Shown here piece after piece: positions 25,455-40,029 of a DNA stretch of 64,000 nucleotides (its first letter is position 1; every line of letters begins with the position of its first letter). The notes below the pieces were generated by a model that ran no database searches, had not been told where the DNA came from, and worked only from the letters and a program-made list of their open reading frames with translations. The DNA comes from Setophaga petechia (taxonomy: Eukaryota; Chordata; Aves; Passeriformes; Parulidae). The translations under genes and the position numbers were made by a program. The DNA lies in assembly GCA_024362935.1 (NCBI GenBank), contig JANCRA010000012.1:5890001-5954000 (forward strand), in the 5' to 3' direction.

Positions 25455-27099
25455 CTGTATATCTCTAGATCTCATCCTCTAATGTGGAAGGCAGTATCAG
25501 TACCTCCATTTTCAGACAGAAAACCTGAGGAAGAGAAATGATTTGGCTATGATACAGCAAGTGGCCAGGAGAGCTGGGACTAGAATTTCCCAACTCATGG
25601 GAAATTGCTCAGTGACATCCTTTTCTGGTAAAATTTGAAATGTCATTATAAAGGGATTATTTACACTGATTTATTTTTACTTCTTTCCCAATTCACTGAT
25701 TTGCCAGACCAAGGAAAAAAAATTGTGAAAAATCTTTGAGATTTCCAGTTCCAAGTGGTATCTATTTATTAAATCATTTTCTCTAAAGTTGAATCATCTA
25801 AATAAGATCTAAATTTTTCCAGAGCCAATATTTACATGAACAAGTGACAGAATTAAAAATATTTAAAATGGGAAGACGAAACAATTACTGGGGGGAAGCA
25901 AGGTTTTCAAAACAAGGCAAATGAGTCCAATATCCCATGTAGTAAGATGGTCTTTTAAACACATGTGGAAAAGAAGTCCATATCAAGCCCAATGAATGCA
26001 AGACATAAACATCTGCAAGTAAAAGATAATTTTATGTCTCTGGGGGATGATTTTGTAATACATTTTATCTCAAAAAATTAATTTATATAAAACTGTCCTT
26101 GATGCCTTCCCATTTAATTAGATGCTATTATACAGGTGACTATCATTTTTAAGTAGTTTTCTTTTTATTAAATTGTCTATATACAAAAGTACCACACATA
26201 ATTATTGCAGCTATAACTACCAGTACATCAAAATCATTTAAATCTCTGGAATCTTCAAAGCTTGACTGGAATGATGAGAATGGTGAACAGCTATGTTGAT
26301 GTCAGCAAAAACGAATCCCCAGCAAAGGTCTGTTGCCATTTAACTATTTAGAAAGAAAAATAGAAAATGAAAAGTTAATAACAAAATGTTTATAATGGAT
26401 GATCCTATAAATTATTCAATATAAAAATTTAGGCAATTTGGTACTTTAAAATAACTAATGTGAATTGTAAAATTTAGGAATAGCATACTTAGGGTTCTAC
26501 TACAAGCCATTTTCATTGAAAAACTATTCGCTTTATTTAACTTAATAAAACTTACTTATCATTCCAAAATGTCAAAGACAGATGCTTTCCATCATGCTGA
26601 GAAGAACTGAGAACTATTTAATCATGTTATTTCAATTATTGTTTGCAATTCCATGTATTCAATTTTCGTAATATTTTTCATTTAAAGAATAATTCCATAA
26701 ACATCTCTGAGTAATTGTATTATTTCTTCTATTAGAACTATGATTCAAATCAATAAAATAACTATCAAACACTAGGTCAAGTGGAAAGTGTTTGGAAAAG
26801 TAAGAATTCTCTAGTATGAGGAGTGACAAGGATTTATCATTTTGGATATGGTGCAGGATTAAGAAGAGTGAAATTTGAAAAGCACCTGAAAGTTTTAAGG
26901 AGTAAATATATTATTTCTTATATCAGCTCACTGTATAAATTCACAGACAGAGAGTTCGTAGCTACATATACCTTAGTTAATTGAAGGGTCTAAAATGAAT
27001 TTATAAATATTTGAATACTTACGGAAATTTTCATGTCTCTATTTTGCAATTTCTTTTCAGTCAGTTTTAGTAATCATAAATCAGTACAGTGAACATGAT
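25455..27099. other. A+T-rich non-coding DNA, no gene seen
   Basis: No gene or recognisable repeat is seen. This is ordinary A+T-rich sequence. Confidence 0.65.
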
Positions 27100-27450
27100 C
27101 ATCTATGGGCCAATACATGCTTCTCTTTCACCTGCTATCCTGCAAGATTTGTGGAATGGGTACTGCAGAAGTGGACACAACTAAGCATAGAATGTGCTTT
27201 CCCCTGGCCCAGAGCCCCATTACTGCTGGAAGCAGTTTTGCTTCTCCTGACACTGAGTGCATTAAAGACAGAAGACTCTCTAAGCTTGTGCACAGCCCAG
27301 CACAGGGGAGGCAAAGGGGAAGGAACACAGCCTTGGCCCATGGAGTGTCCCTCTCTGGAGATGGTGGTACGTGAACATTGTGCTCGAGCACTGCTCAGCA
27401 GAGAGAGCAACAGTGCTAAAGCACAGCAATAAACACAGTGACAAAGATTC
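27100..27450. other. G+C-richer block, unclassified
   Basis: This is a distinct G+C-richer island with overlapping open frames of 73-105 codons on both strands, which is typical of a local drop in stop frequency rather than of coding. No domain is recognisable. It ends in 'cacagcaataaacacagtga', which includes an AATAAA, so an old LTR or retrocopy is possible. I cannot support either. Confidence 0.35.
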
Positions 27451-27829
27451 ACAATCTTGCTTGCAATATACAGGCTGCTCTCACTGTAAGGATAATGAAC
27501 TATAATTCAAAAGCATTAAAATCTTAAACCTGCATTTAAATAGTAATTATACTGATTGTTTTTAATATCTGCCTAATTTATTTTCTTCAGAGCAGCTGAG
27601 CATCTTGCATGATTAAATACAAACTCTGCAAAGAAGTCCACTGTCTCTTACTGCAAATAATATTTTATAATTGCAGCTATTTTAATTTTGAGACATCATG
27701 TAATCTGTTAAACACAAAAGTTGAATGAGGCCTTTTGACTTTCAATATGCTGCAGCAAGTCATCTGCACATTAAATTTTGTGAAAACTCTGTAAAGCCAC
27801 CATAAAAAAGGAAAATTGCCTTTTTAAAA

Positions 27830-28210
27830 TTACATTTGTATGGAGATGTGTCCCTGTGGCTTCCTCGTATCAGCTGCCAATGACAGAATGCACACCAGAG
27901 GTAAATGGAACTGAGCTGCCCATCTGCGTGCTTCAAACACAATTGTGTGCCAACAGCTAAGGAGTGTACACACAGAGACACAGATATAGATGTGTACAAC
28001 ATCCAGCTCCTTCATTCCGGAACATGCAGCCAGAAGAATAAAGCCATGGGAGTAGTCCAAGACTGCCATCACAGTTAACAATGCATCAATTGCAGCACCA
28101 TTTGCAACTCTGGGACAGAAAGCATCACTATCACACTGCTTCCAAAGCCTTGCCAAGATGAACATGTGTTGTCAGGGCAGACATCAGTGGAGAACAGAGC
28201 TTGACAAGCG
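27830..28210. other. Moderately G+C-richer block, unclassified
   Basis: The composition differs from the flanks and there are no recognisable CR1 or LTR landmarks. A minus-strand frame of 111 codons (27830-28165) has no domain I know. This may be an old repeat or a conserved non-coding segment. Confidence 0.3.
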
Positions 28211-31200
28211 AGCACTGATTCCACCCTCTTGGTGAGAATCACTTGCCAATTATGTGATAAAGGAATTTCTGAATTTCATAAATTAATTTCTAAATATATA
28301 AAAATCTTAAAAATATGTAATTAATGCTCTAATCTTCTATTGCTTCGTTCTAAGATCCCTTTTCTACAGATTACATTAATATCTGAGGAATTATGGCTCA
28401 AACTAACACAGACTTCCATTGAGTTTAGACAAATAATTAAATAAGGTTTTGATTGCATTCTGCTACCACAATATTCTAATTATGAATTGGTATGAAATAT
28501 TTGCAATTAAAAAGTTGAATATACTAAAAAAAAAAGCAACTGAAATGTAATTTGGTCATCTTTAGTACCTAATCTATAGTTATTTATGTTTTTATTTTTC
28601 CTCCATGCTAGGTTTAGTTGGCATGTAACTATTAAAAGACATTTCCTAAACCTCAGTATAGTCAAGCAGTAAATGAGTTCATTACCCATTGGCCTACTTC
28701 CACCAGTTTTCCATATGACATCTTTTATTATGTATATTTTGGAGCAAAGGTTTTAAAGTGATGTATACTTCCAGTTTACATACTGAGAAATAGTCTTGCG
28801 ATTAAATTTAAAGCCATCATTTAGAAGTCATATAAAACATCCTTAGAAAGTTATGTTCATTTCCACGGGTGAACTAACAGATCTGAGCACCCTAGCAAAC
28901 GACTGTCTAATGTCTAAACTTCTTCCTTTTGCAGCTTTAGATGGACTAATTTCTTATAGATCTTTCACTCTATTTCAAGTTAATTTGCTAATGTCCAAAG
29001 AAATCTTTAAAGTCATGAAACAAATGATTTCTCAATAACTACAGTACTGCTTTTTTATTGTTTGTGTGTCATCCCTTTGGTCCATTCAGTATTATGTCCC
29101 CTCAGAAAAGTTGTTTGACTTTTTTCAGGAAAGGTAGTGTTTCAACTCCACTCAGATTGATCCTTTTTCTATGAATTGCAAAGCACATTTTAAATCAGGG
29201 TACTACAGTTTAAAAATCTAAAATGCATTAGATAACATGGCTCAATACTGAAATACACTTGTATGGAGGTTGTAGGGCTAAGTTTACAAGTTTATATTTT
29301 ACTTCGATGATACTGAGTCGGTAGCAAACTGATCAGCTGGAAAATCTGATAAGTTCAGGTCTTCAACTACATAGACAAAGCAAGGCAGAAGACAAATTCT
29401 GGCAGTTAGTCAGTACAACACAGGACAATTGAATTCTTTGCAGCTTGATCTATGCAAAACACATGTTACAACTATGGAAGACTCCTTTCTCCCCGATTAG
29501 AGTCAGTAAATAAACAGATACCTATCCACAAGTATGCCAACCGCTGGAAAAGATCAGCACAGCAGCAGAATTTGGTACTTAATGCACAGGGACACTACCT
29601 GACAGGACAGAGGCATCCTCCCTGCCTGTACCTGACCTGCTGGCCTTGCCCGTGCTGCTCTGCATGAACAGTTCTCACAGTGGCTCTAAGCCCATCACGC
29701 ACATCTGACACATCTGCCTCTTCTGGCTTGTACCTTTGCTCTGGCTGTCTCCTAAGTCATCACCTCCCAAAGTAAAAGAGGATTTTTTTTCATCCTAAGG
29801 GTGAAATTGTGACACTCAAATTAAGTTTTCTCATGTAAATTGAAACTTCCACAGTATAGATATTTAAATATCTTACCTGCCAAGATTCAATTGATAGCCA
29901 ATGGAAAGAAATGGAGTTTTTTGGAAATGCCACTTACCACTTCTTACAAGGTGTGTCTGGGAAAGGTTATGTGAATTGCCCTCAGAAGGGCCTTTCCTTT
30001 CATCAGTTAAAGAGAAAACGTAGACAACTAGCTCAGATGTAAAAATGTACATGTGATTACTGTGTCAGGTGAGATGAAGCTCATCTGCTCCTACACTTTT
30101 CTGTTGAACCAGGGTAGAACATGTGTATAAAATTGTCTAAAGAGCCCAGAGTCTCACTGACACACTAAGGATTATTTTGCCAGTGCAGGTACTATAAAAG
30201 ACAGTTTTAATAATGCCTACTAAAGAGGAAGATAAAGCTTGGCATACAGAAAGTGTCATAATCTTGAAATCAGTCAGTCCCTAAAGAAGTATGAGGAGAT
30301 ACCATAACCTGACAACCAATACTGACATCCCAAAGTTTTAGAAGGTCATAAGAAGGAAGGAATGAAAACAGTCTCCTTACAGCTTTTTTCTCTAGGTATT
30401 AATTTCTTCTCTTATAGATATGTCTCTATAAAACAAAGTTTTAACCATGTGTTTGAACCATGATTCTAAAATTGTGAAAAACAAAAGATACAACTTTGCA
30501 TCTATCAAAATTTTACAGATAATGTAGATAATGTCTGTGATCACTTATATTCCAGAATATATATCTTTTTCAGTGATGAAGAACAAACATTTTATTAATT
30601 TATTCCATCAAGTAGGATACTATATATTAAGTGGTTTAGAGGAAGTATGCTGTGATAGATTGAGCCTACCAGCTGAGTCAGCAAAAAGCTCCCAAGAGAA
30701 TATATTTTAGAATCAAATCAGTAATTCAATATCCAAACCTCTGCATCACAGTGCTAATATTTAAACCACTTGATCTCCTCAGATTAAAAAAAATTCTGAT
30801 ATTAGGGCATTATGCCTGGCTTACCTGAAAAAAAAAACTACTAGAATTATTCTTAACACAGTAGCATTTTTTCCATGAACAGAAGGTCCATATGGGAATT
30901 ATTTGGAAATAATTACAGCAGAATAACTTTTGGTCTGTTACTCTTCTGTAGATGAAATCTTTGTTTTAATATAATTCTACTGATTTCAGGAGAACTACTC
31001 TCAATTTTCCCCAAGTGAAAGATGAAACTCAAGCTCATTTTGTTCTCATCACTTTCATATCGAAAACCTACAGTGGAGTCTACAGTTACAAATATTTGTT
31101 GTCTCTAGATGTAGAGGTCCCATTCATCAAACTATTATCATCCAGTAGAGAAATTTTCTAAACATCTCTGTATCTAAGAACAGGACATGGCTTTATCCCT

Positions 31201-34200
31201 TTCCACCTTCATTTTTTTCCTAAATATGAAATTGTCTCTTCACAGAATATTCAACCACTACATTTTTCAATGTCAATTTGGAATATAAACCTGATCATTT
31301 CTCTTGTATCTATTTTAATGGAAAATAGAACAAGGAATGGATGAATGTCATTTGAGAAAGATACATGTTTTTTATTGGAGGAAATCATATTTGCTTCAAG
31401 GAACTATATTTTTTTCACATACACTAGTAGGACACAGACTGTAGTCATTGCCTGCTGCCATCTTGAAGACTTCACTGAAATACCTGACATTACACCTATC
31501 AGGAGCCAAAATCTACCAGATTACATGACGGAGAGCTCAGAAGGAGAGGCATGTAAGAAATGTATTTCCCTCTTAGATCAGCTAAATTAGAAGCAACGGT
31601 TTATGCATCAGGGAACAACTGGATCAAATTCAAAATGCAGTAGATTTAAGCAGTCTAATATTTGTCCTTGAAAATCTTTACTTGAAAACTCCATTTAGTA
31701 TAGATAGATCTTAAATACTTATTTATTTATCTTAAATAGTTATTTACTTAAAAGTGAAGAATAGCAAAAGATAAATTTTATCCCCAAGAGGCTTCTTTTC
31801 TTAGAAGGATACCTGAAGTGGGATGTATAAGTGTCCTACTTGCAAAGACAGCTACCACTTTTAGCATTATTATCTCACAATGACCTTACAACATTAGAAT
31901 TAATCTTGGGATTTGCAACCTATATTCCAAAGGCCTATATCTACTTATCGCTGTACAACATATTGGCATTCACATGAAAATTATGAAAAAAATCAGCATT
32001 CAGTGTTTAAACTCTATGTAAAACAACCTAATATAGGTCAGTGCTCCCTATTGATTTAAGTTAGTCTAACCCCTGTTTCCATCAATTAAATGAGAGCAGA
32101 AACAAGCCCAATCAATAGCTACTAATCTTAAATATCTCTGCAAGAAGTACTGGTACTTTAAAAAAGAAAACTTACAAGATTTTGTTTGTGCAAGTGTTTG
32201 TGTGTGTGCTCATGTTCACAAGCACAAGCAACTGGTAGGACCTGAATCTAGGACTTTGACCTTTGTGTGTAAATTTCAGAAAAATATCTATAGCATATTT
32301 GAACAAGTTGCAGTCCTCATAATTACCTAAATTCAAGGTAAAGATAGAAAATAAGTATCTTTAAAAAAGAAAGCATATTCACAAAGTTGTTAAAATCACT
32401 CTACAAAGACCATCTTAATTGTTATATCTTTTAATTTTGGAGTACTTGAAATTGAGACATGAATAACATTGAGGGAATATATTTTTCACTTATTTCTTAG
32501 AGGAACAAGACATAAATAATTGTAGCCCCACATTTCTCTTCACAGAGAAAAGCAAGGCATGATACTTCCCAAGAATATTTCTGGGTTTTACATTCTCTGA
32601 GCATCAGAGAAAAAAAACACAATTCTTATCATCTGCTGTGCCTATGTTGGTGCAAAAGTAGAATGCAACATGGAGATTGTTTACCCAGAGTGATGGTGTT
32701 TTGTTTCCTTGGCCTATCAGGGCCAAGTGTGTGTGTGTGTCAGGACTGTCAGCTGAAAGACATGAGATTCAGAGCAGGGTGTGTGCAGAGCTGAGTACTT
32801 GGCAGATTCAGTTTAGATGTAATGTAATATAGTATAATAAAGTAATTAATTAGCCTTCTGATATCAATGGAGTCAGATGCATTTTCTTTCTCCCCCTCGT
32901 CAGGGGTTGCCTGTGAATGCTATAAATAATTGCTTTGAATATTTGATTTTCCATTTGGTGGATCTTTTTAAACATTTGGATAATTTCTGTCTGTCTATCA
33001 GACATAGTCCATTTCTTATCTAGAAGTTTCCTAAAAGTGGGTTGTTAGGTAGAGAGTCTTAATAAAAATGAGATGCAGGGAGAGCAGAGCCTGTAACAGA
33101 CTGACAGCAAACAGCTGGCCATCAGATATGTGTATTGGCCAGGTGATCAATATATGAACAGGTCTAAATGAACCACAGTGCTGTCTCTTGCCTAGAGGTA
33201 TTCCCGTAGGAGAGAGCTATACTTACTGCAGCAGAAGGAAGAAAAGATTAGGAATATAGAATCCAAATCCCTAACAAACTCAATCGTTGTTTGTCCCACT
33301 TCTCAGGGAACAAACTGTTTTCCACATACTTTTATTAACTGTCACCACAGAAACCTAATCCTAAAGCACTGGTGAAAGAGTAAACAGGTATTTTCAATCT
33401 TTTATATGTACATGCAAAGTGCACATAATCCAGAGAGGAAACGTATTTCTCATTCTAACACAAAGTAGGTTCTGACTACACGGGAAATGGAGCTTTGTCT
33501 TCACTCAGGGACAACAGGAATTGCCTGCACTTGTGCCTGCATCACCTGCTCAAGGCACCTTCAGGTGGCAATGTATTCAGCTCTACAGACACATCTGATT
33601 TCTTCTTTTGTCTTGCAGAGGGGATAGTTTAGCAAGCTTGGTGCAGGGAAACAATGGTGACTACAGAAGGAGAACAAATGACACTTACTCCCCATTTTCA
33701 TGGATGTGGGTTTTTTTGTTTGTTTTTCAGCATTTTTTTCTGAATTGGAAGAAGATTGGTTACTTCACTGTGATTTTCTCTGGTTAGAATAGTATTAAGA
33801 AGTTGGTTTATTTATTAGGACAGAAAGACAGTGTATGTTTGTACTTTCAAAGTCTTTTAAATGAGACCTGAAGTTCCTTAGCTCTATGAAAATTATTCAG
33901 TACCTGAAATAATCATCCAAAATCAGAGAAACTCAAAACAACCCCATACTTTGGTTTACAATTACTCATATACTCACAGTGCAGAACAGAAAATTTACCT
34001 CTGCGCTCTTAATGTTGTTCTTATATCACCTATTTTAAAACTTTACTTATCTAATTGATGATATAAAGTATCATTGAAGCCTGATTATCATTTAATCATG
34101 TTGATTACATAAAAAATATCTGGCCTCAGCAGATAGGTAGTTTATGTTCTACACAATTTGCAGCGGGCAGTAATTGCAGTTGTGTGCATATTCTGCAGTG

Positions 34201-37200
34201 AAGATGAGGCAAGAAAGTCTCGTGATTAAATATAAAACAGTGTACTTTGTAATTTCATGAAGGGTGTGGCAAAATGCCTGAGAGCAAAAAAATAGAGAAA
34301 ACTGGGAAGATTAACATTCTAACAAGTTATAACAGTACAGAAATTACAGGCTAAAATACAGTTGCTACTCCCTGGATGGAATGAAGCCATGCCAACTTCC
34401 CACACAATCCATGCAAAGGAGGACTAAAGGAAGGTGGAACAGAGTGGAGACACCACGGTGGGACTCTGCTAAAATCCTTGCAAGAGGGAGAACTTGGTGG
34501 TATCTTGGAAGTGATAAGCCACATGGCAGCTGTCAAACAAGGGAAGAAAGGAGATTTCTTGCTGTTGAATCAGCACATGGGCAAAATCACAGATGTACAT
34601 CTCTATCCTAAAGCCTACCTCAGATGTAATACTGACATTATCCACCTCCAGGCTTTCACCACTGAACATCATGTATGACCAGAGTAACACAAGCTCCACC
34701 TAAATGCAAACTTAGTATAAAAGTAAGTAAAAATGGGGAGTAGTTAGGGAAGGCTCCATCATAACTGCTGGGATCAGTCAAAGAGAACCTGCATTCTACC
34801 CCGTAGCGGTGCCTTTCCTGAGGCACTGACAGACTAATCAAACACAAACGGTTTGACAAAATCTTTCCTTTCATGTAGCAAATGACAAAGATAAATCATA
34901 AAGACAACTGGAAAAAAAGAAAAGCTGTTGTCATGGAAACATAACAGTTAAAAATTTCTCATGCTCTTTCAAAACATCAAAATTTGATAATCAGATTGAA
35001 TTCCCTGCTCCTCATAGCAAACTATTTGATGAAACAAGTGCTGGTATGAGTCTTTGACAACACATCATCTTCAGTGGTTGAGCAAAGCCATATGTCTACA
35101 CTGCACTGTAGTACAAAGCAGAAGTTCCTCGAATTCCTGGGACAGCGCAGTAGAGGAAAAACATCAACACTTTCATGTAAAAGTCCGATTTTAGACATCC
35201 AGTTATTTTTGTCAGAAGTATCACTTGGGTTTTACAGATGCTCATCTAGCTTCACTGTGCTCAAACAGAAGTTAAATTCAGCTCCTTGTTTGCATATTGA
35301 GCCACAACTGTTTATAATAGTTTTCATTTTAATGTACCCAGCAGTGTAAATTTCTGCTAGTCACACTTTTCCCTAAAAGGTAATTATACAAATTCTAGCT
35401 CTGACTAATTTCCCCAAAAAACCAAAAAACCCCCAAAAAAACCACCTGTGCATCTTGATATGCCAGTTGATACTTAGTTGTTTTATCAAGAAAAAGAAAT
35501 AGCACTGTTACTAATTGACTTCTGCTTAGCTCAGCTGTTTCATCTGCTCTCAGCACTCTCTAAAGTTGGCTCAAATGAACGGCAATTCCTCTATGAAATC
35601 AGCCAGAGAAGCATGCCTGCAGATTTTCCATCAAATCTCTTATGAATGGCTGCTGTAGCAAAATAGTGAATACCAGACAAGGTATTCAAGGTCTGGTAAG
35701 GGACAGAGACATAACATACAAGCTCAGTGAAGTCTAATTATCTCAAGAATCAATCTGTATGAAAAAACAACTTGAACTGGAAATCAGTTAACTATAAAAT
35801 AGGAGATAAACATTTAATTGTCTCCTCTTCCACTTTCAAGAAAGTGGCAATGGTCTAGATGGAGAAGAGAGAGTTCTACCACTACAGATTTGGCAGAACT
35901 AGGAAGGAATTATACATGATTTTTAGAGGTGGGAAGAAGGAATCAAAATTGCAGTAGTAAGTAATTTCTGCTTCAGTACCACTGGGTTTCCAGAGGCAGG
36001 AATATCTCCAGGACATCAACATTTTATGATAATTCACAAGGAAAACAGTCTACTGAAGTACAGACATACTAAATCCCCTTCAATCTATTGTTAAATATTG
36101 ATTCTTAAAATGCTTTCTGCCTTCAGAGATAAGGACATCATGGCTGTCTTTCCTTTTTTTTTTTTTCCCCCCAAAATCTATGCCACACAGGAGTATTTTA
36201 TTTTACAACATATGAAGAAAAGATTGTGCCTAGTACCAGCTGTATTTAAAATTTGGGAAACAGATTTCAAGAATACTCTGAAACTTTCTGTTTGCAGATC
36301 TCCGTGCAAAGCTCCTAAGTGTAGAAAGCAATATTTCTCATCATTTTCTTTGCCTAAGGCTATTGGCATGAACAGCACCACGATACCATAATCTAACAAT
36401 TAGAAAAAGAAATGGCACTATCCAAATGCCTAAGAGAGGATCTGCAACCAATCATTGTCTATGGAAGAGACAGAAAGCAACTGCTGCAGTTAAGTGTGAA
36501 TGACACTAGAACAATACTTCTCTTTCCAATCCAAGGTCCATGTATTGTCACACTTACAAGAGTCTCTGAGAATCTGCTACCAGATAACAGAAATCTATGA
36601 ACAAGCTGCTTAGTAATTCTCATCCAGATATGTAACCATATAAAACTATATCAGAAAAAAAATATCAACAGGTTTCCTTAGAATTTTTCTTTTTTCTTGA
36701 AATGCACATGCAACTCAATCAACTGAAGTTGTATGTACATAATTTTATTAAGAGAAAGTAGACTTTGCAATAGTTTTGGCAGAGCTTTTACTCTGGGAAG
36801 GAAGGATTGTTTTTGATAGCTTGGCTGCTTAACATTTAAATGTAGAGTTCCTGAAATGTACTTTGTCTTTATGAAGAAATAAAATACCAGTAGAGCAACA
36901 TAAAAAATGCACTAAACAACATGAGGTTAAACTTACATTCAAACTATCTTTTTTTTTTTTTTTTTAAACCATGGTTATTTTACATAGCTTTCTAGATTAA
37001 CTCTTTAGAGACTGAATAGGAATTAATGATGTTGGGATTTATCATCCATGTTTAGAAAGATTGACAGGCTGAAGCATTTTTCTTTCTTGCAGAAGAAAGT
37101 TAATTTGATTAGATGCTAAGCTGGGTAAGCTAGCAGCAGACGTTTTGACCTGCAATATAATTTAAGAGCACTAAAAAGAAGATGGATGTTACCTAATCCT

Positions 37201-40029
37201 GCTTCATGAGTAAAAAGTACATTGACATACAGGACATTATGTTAATATTTGCACTAGGGAATACTTGGCAGTTTTCTGGGGACAAATGGCTAAACCATTG
37301 TGATCAATGCAGTAAGCATGTGCAGGCCTTGGAAAAATAAATGAAAAGTTAAATTTTAAGACAAACCAAGTATTATTCAATCTTTTAAGAATTTTGATGC
37401 TAAAAAAAGACTGTCTTGGTACACAACAGAAAACAACTCACCAAAACGTTCTTTCTTGTCAAAGCTTAAATACAAATAAACTAACCAGAGAGTGGTCCAG
37501 GCTTACTATTGGCAAAATAATTCAGGACTTAAAAGCATCACCTGGTATTGCATCCATCTTTATGTAGTAGTAATAAATTTGGCTCACCCAGTTAATTCAG
37601 TCATCAGGTATCACTATGAAAACTAATAAGAATGTTTAGGGAAGTGAAATTATCAGGAATCTCAATTCTAAGTGTTATTTTTATGCTTTTTTATTGCTAT
37701 ATTTCTACAGATAATAACCAAAATGGCTGCATATCTACTTTCCATTGCAACCAAATTGTTCTGAAATAAACCTGCCATATGTATATTTATAAACACCATG
37801 ATTTAGTGTCATTTCACTCGAATCCTCCCCAAGGGATCTATTATCAATGAGAACCTCAGTTACCCAACCTTCAGGGGCAGGTTGTAACAACAGTATCCTC
37901 TGTTACAAGGCCTTTTGAAAAAATGCCATTCTTACTCACCTTTACTAGAAACTTTACTATCGTTCTACTTTCTTCTGGCAATGATGGTAAACAAAATTTA
38001 CTGCCTGTTTAAATTGTACTTTACCAGACTAATACAGCAGCAATCATAACAGCTTAGAAATTGGACTGCATGTGACTCTGAAAGTGGGACATATGAGCGA
38101 AAGTTTCTGCTTCTCATATGTTTGCAAAACAAGCTCCAGGGCCCAAATTTAGAAAAGCAAGGTACAAAGGTCTGAACATATGTGCTCTGGGAATGTTTAG
38201 AAAAAGGATATGCCACATCAATGAACTGCAAGATGGTTTCCCCCAAGAGAAAGTAGACAAGCTCACACAACTCTGTCATTTAATTCTCTTGTCTGCCAAC
38301 AGGATATCTATCACATTTCTTTCACTTCATTTTCACCAAACTATTTCATTCTCTTTTTTCTTTAGAATTGGAGTTTCAGAAAAGCAGAAAAATATTATGA
38401 GATGCCTGAAAGGAAACAACCCATTTTTTCAGGGAAAAAAAATGATCAAGGAATTAGGGGAAGTTATTCCACTAAAACAAAACAAAAAAGGACATACATC
38501 GTAAATGACATCTAAAAATCTAGCCCAATCCAAAAGAGACCATGAGCAATCTGTTTCCAGAAACTTTATTGTGTTCTGTGAAAATCCTTCTGTAAATAAA
38601 CCTGTCTAAATTATTTAGATTAGCTTGAAAGATTAAAGTTCTATTTTCATGGGATCTCATATAAAGCTTTTACCAGTAAGTAATCACTTCTGGGACAACA
38701 TTTCAGAAATTCTCCACATAAAACCCTTTAGTACTAAACACATAATCTTCCTGACAAACACATCATCTATTTGCTTTCTCCATCTATTCTCCTTAGGAAG
38801 AAAAAAACAAAAACAAAAACAACAAAACCAAAAACTTTAAGGAAGATCTCATCTCTTGAGATTTTAGTTGCTATTTTTAATCTTCCCTTAAGATTTTTTT
38901 ATTTTTAACTTTAATTTATTTGCTAGCAAAGATGAAAGACATGCAAATTGCCAGGGCTGCACAGAACAGCTTAGAAGGCACAACAAAACACGTACGAAAC
39001 CTGTATAAACTAAGTAACTCAAAATAAAAGAAAAACTAGAAAAATCCTGAATTACTGAACCTATTTTCCCCCCAAGTCTTACAGAGGCTGGGTTATCACT
39101 GGGGTATGTTGAACTATGCACTAGAATCAGAACAAGATGAACTAATTTTACGTTATATTGAATAATGTTTGATTTCAGAAAACATCACTTAATTCCTTAC
39201 AACTTCAGTTTTCACCTTTGAATAATAGGGGCAATGTTTTTTGCATTATCATAAGGTGCTTCAGAGAAGTGGAATGTATGTTATTTCCACTACCTCATTT
39301 TGGAAAAGCCACAAAGAATTCCTAGTATGTTCTGCATTTTGCTACACACTGGCAATTGAATAAAACAATACTATTGCCCTTTCCCGCTTCTTCATCTCCT
39401 TTCTCCCCTCAAGGATATGTCAGATGTCAGAGAAAATCACTTATCTTTGAAAGGCAAGGAAAATGCCTAATGGAAATTATGTCTAATGCATGAGAACAGA
39501 GGATTGCTAAAGTTACACAGATAGTTGTAGAAACTGAGATATCACAAAGAAAAATTAGTTATTGAATAATTTTGGTTCCAAAATCTACTATGAAAAACTT
39601 GCTAATGGATAAAAATGCTGACTCCATCAAGTCAAAATGCTGAACTAGATGCTAAACTAGATACAGGTGGTATCCATGTTATAATTTAAATGCCATTATG
39701 TTGGTTTTTCACCTCTAAAACTTAATATCCAAAAATAAATACAAAACAAGTAAAAATTGTTGCCCCACTCTTTCAGAAAGGTGGTTTTATGATGGCATTC
39801 ATGTTTCATGTTCCCAGATTAAGTGCTGGCTGAGAATCACTTCTGTATTTAGTGCTCATCTGTCTGGTTATTTTTTAGAGTACAATATTTCAAAAACACC
39901 ACAGTGGATTACTTCACATAAAAACCTCCATTCTTATTCTCCTGTTCTAACTGCTCTATGAGAATGACTGTATCAATCAAGATTCATCATTGTCAAAAAA
40001 ATACTGTTCACCAGAGAATTTTGAAATTC
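28211..40029. other. Long A+T-rich non-coding stretch, no gene seen
   Basis: No coding region is recognisable over nearly 12 kb. Noted items are a short (GT)n run near 32731-32740, a 17-base T run at 36949-36965, an A/C-rich patch at about 35413-35444, a 9-base inverted pair (acatatgag / ctcatatgt) at 38089-38121, and an (AAAAAC)n-like patch at about 38801-38834. A block at 32810-32960 with TAATTA motifs looks like possible conserved non-coding DNA, but this is only an impression. Confidence 0.6.

Noticed and set aside
27105..27452. Four overlapping frames of 87-105 codons as a possible exon
   Set aside because: They overlap on both strands in a G+C-rich patch, with no family match and no convincing splice borders.
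31345..31590. Forward frame of 81 codons with a charged C-terminal half
   Set aside because: No domain and no splice or promoter support; the length is unremarkable.
38118..38504. Forward frame of 128 codons
   Set aside because: No recognisable domain, no splice or poly-A context, and low-complexity segments; plausible by chance in this much sequence.
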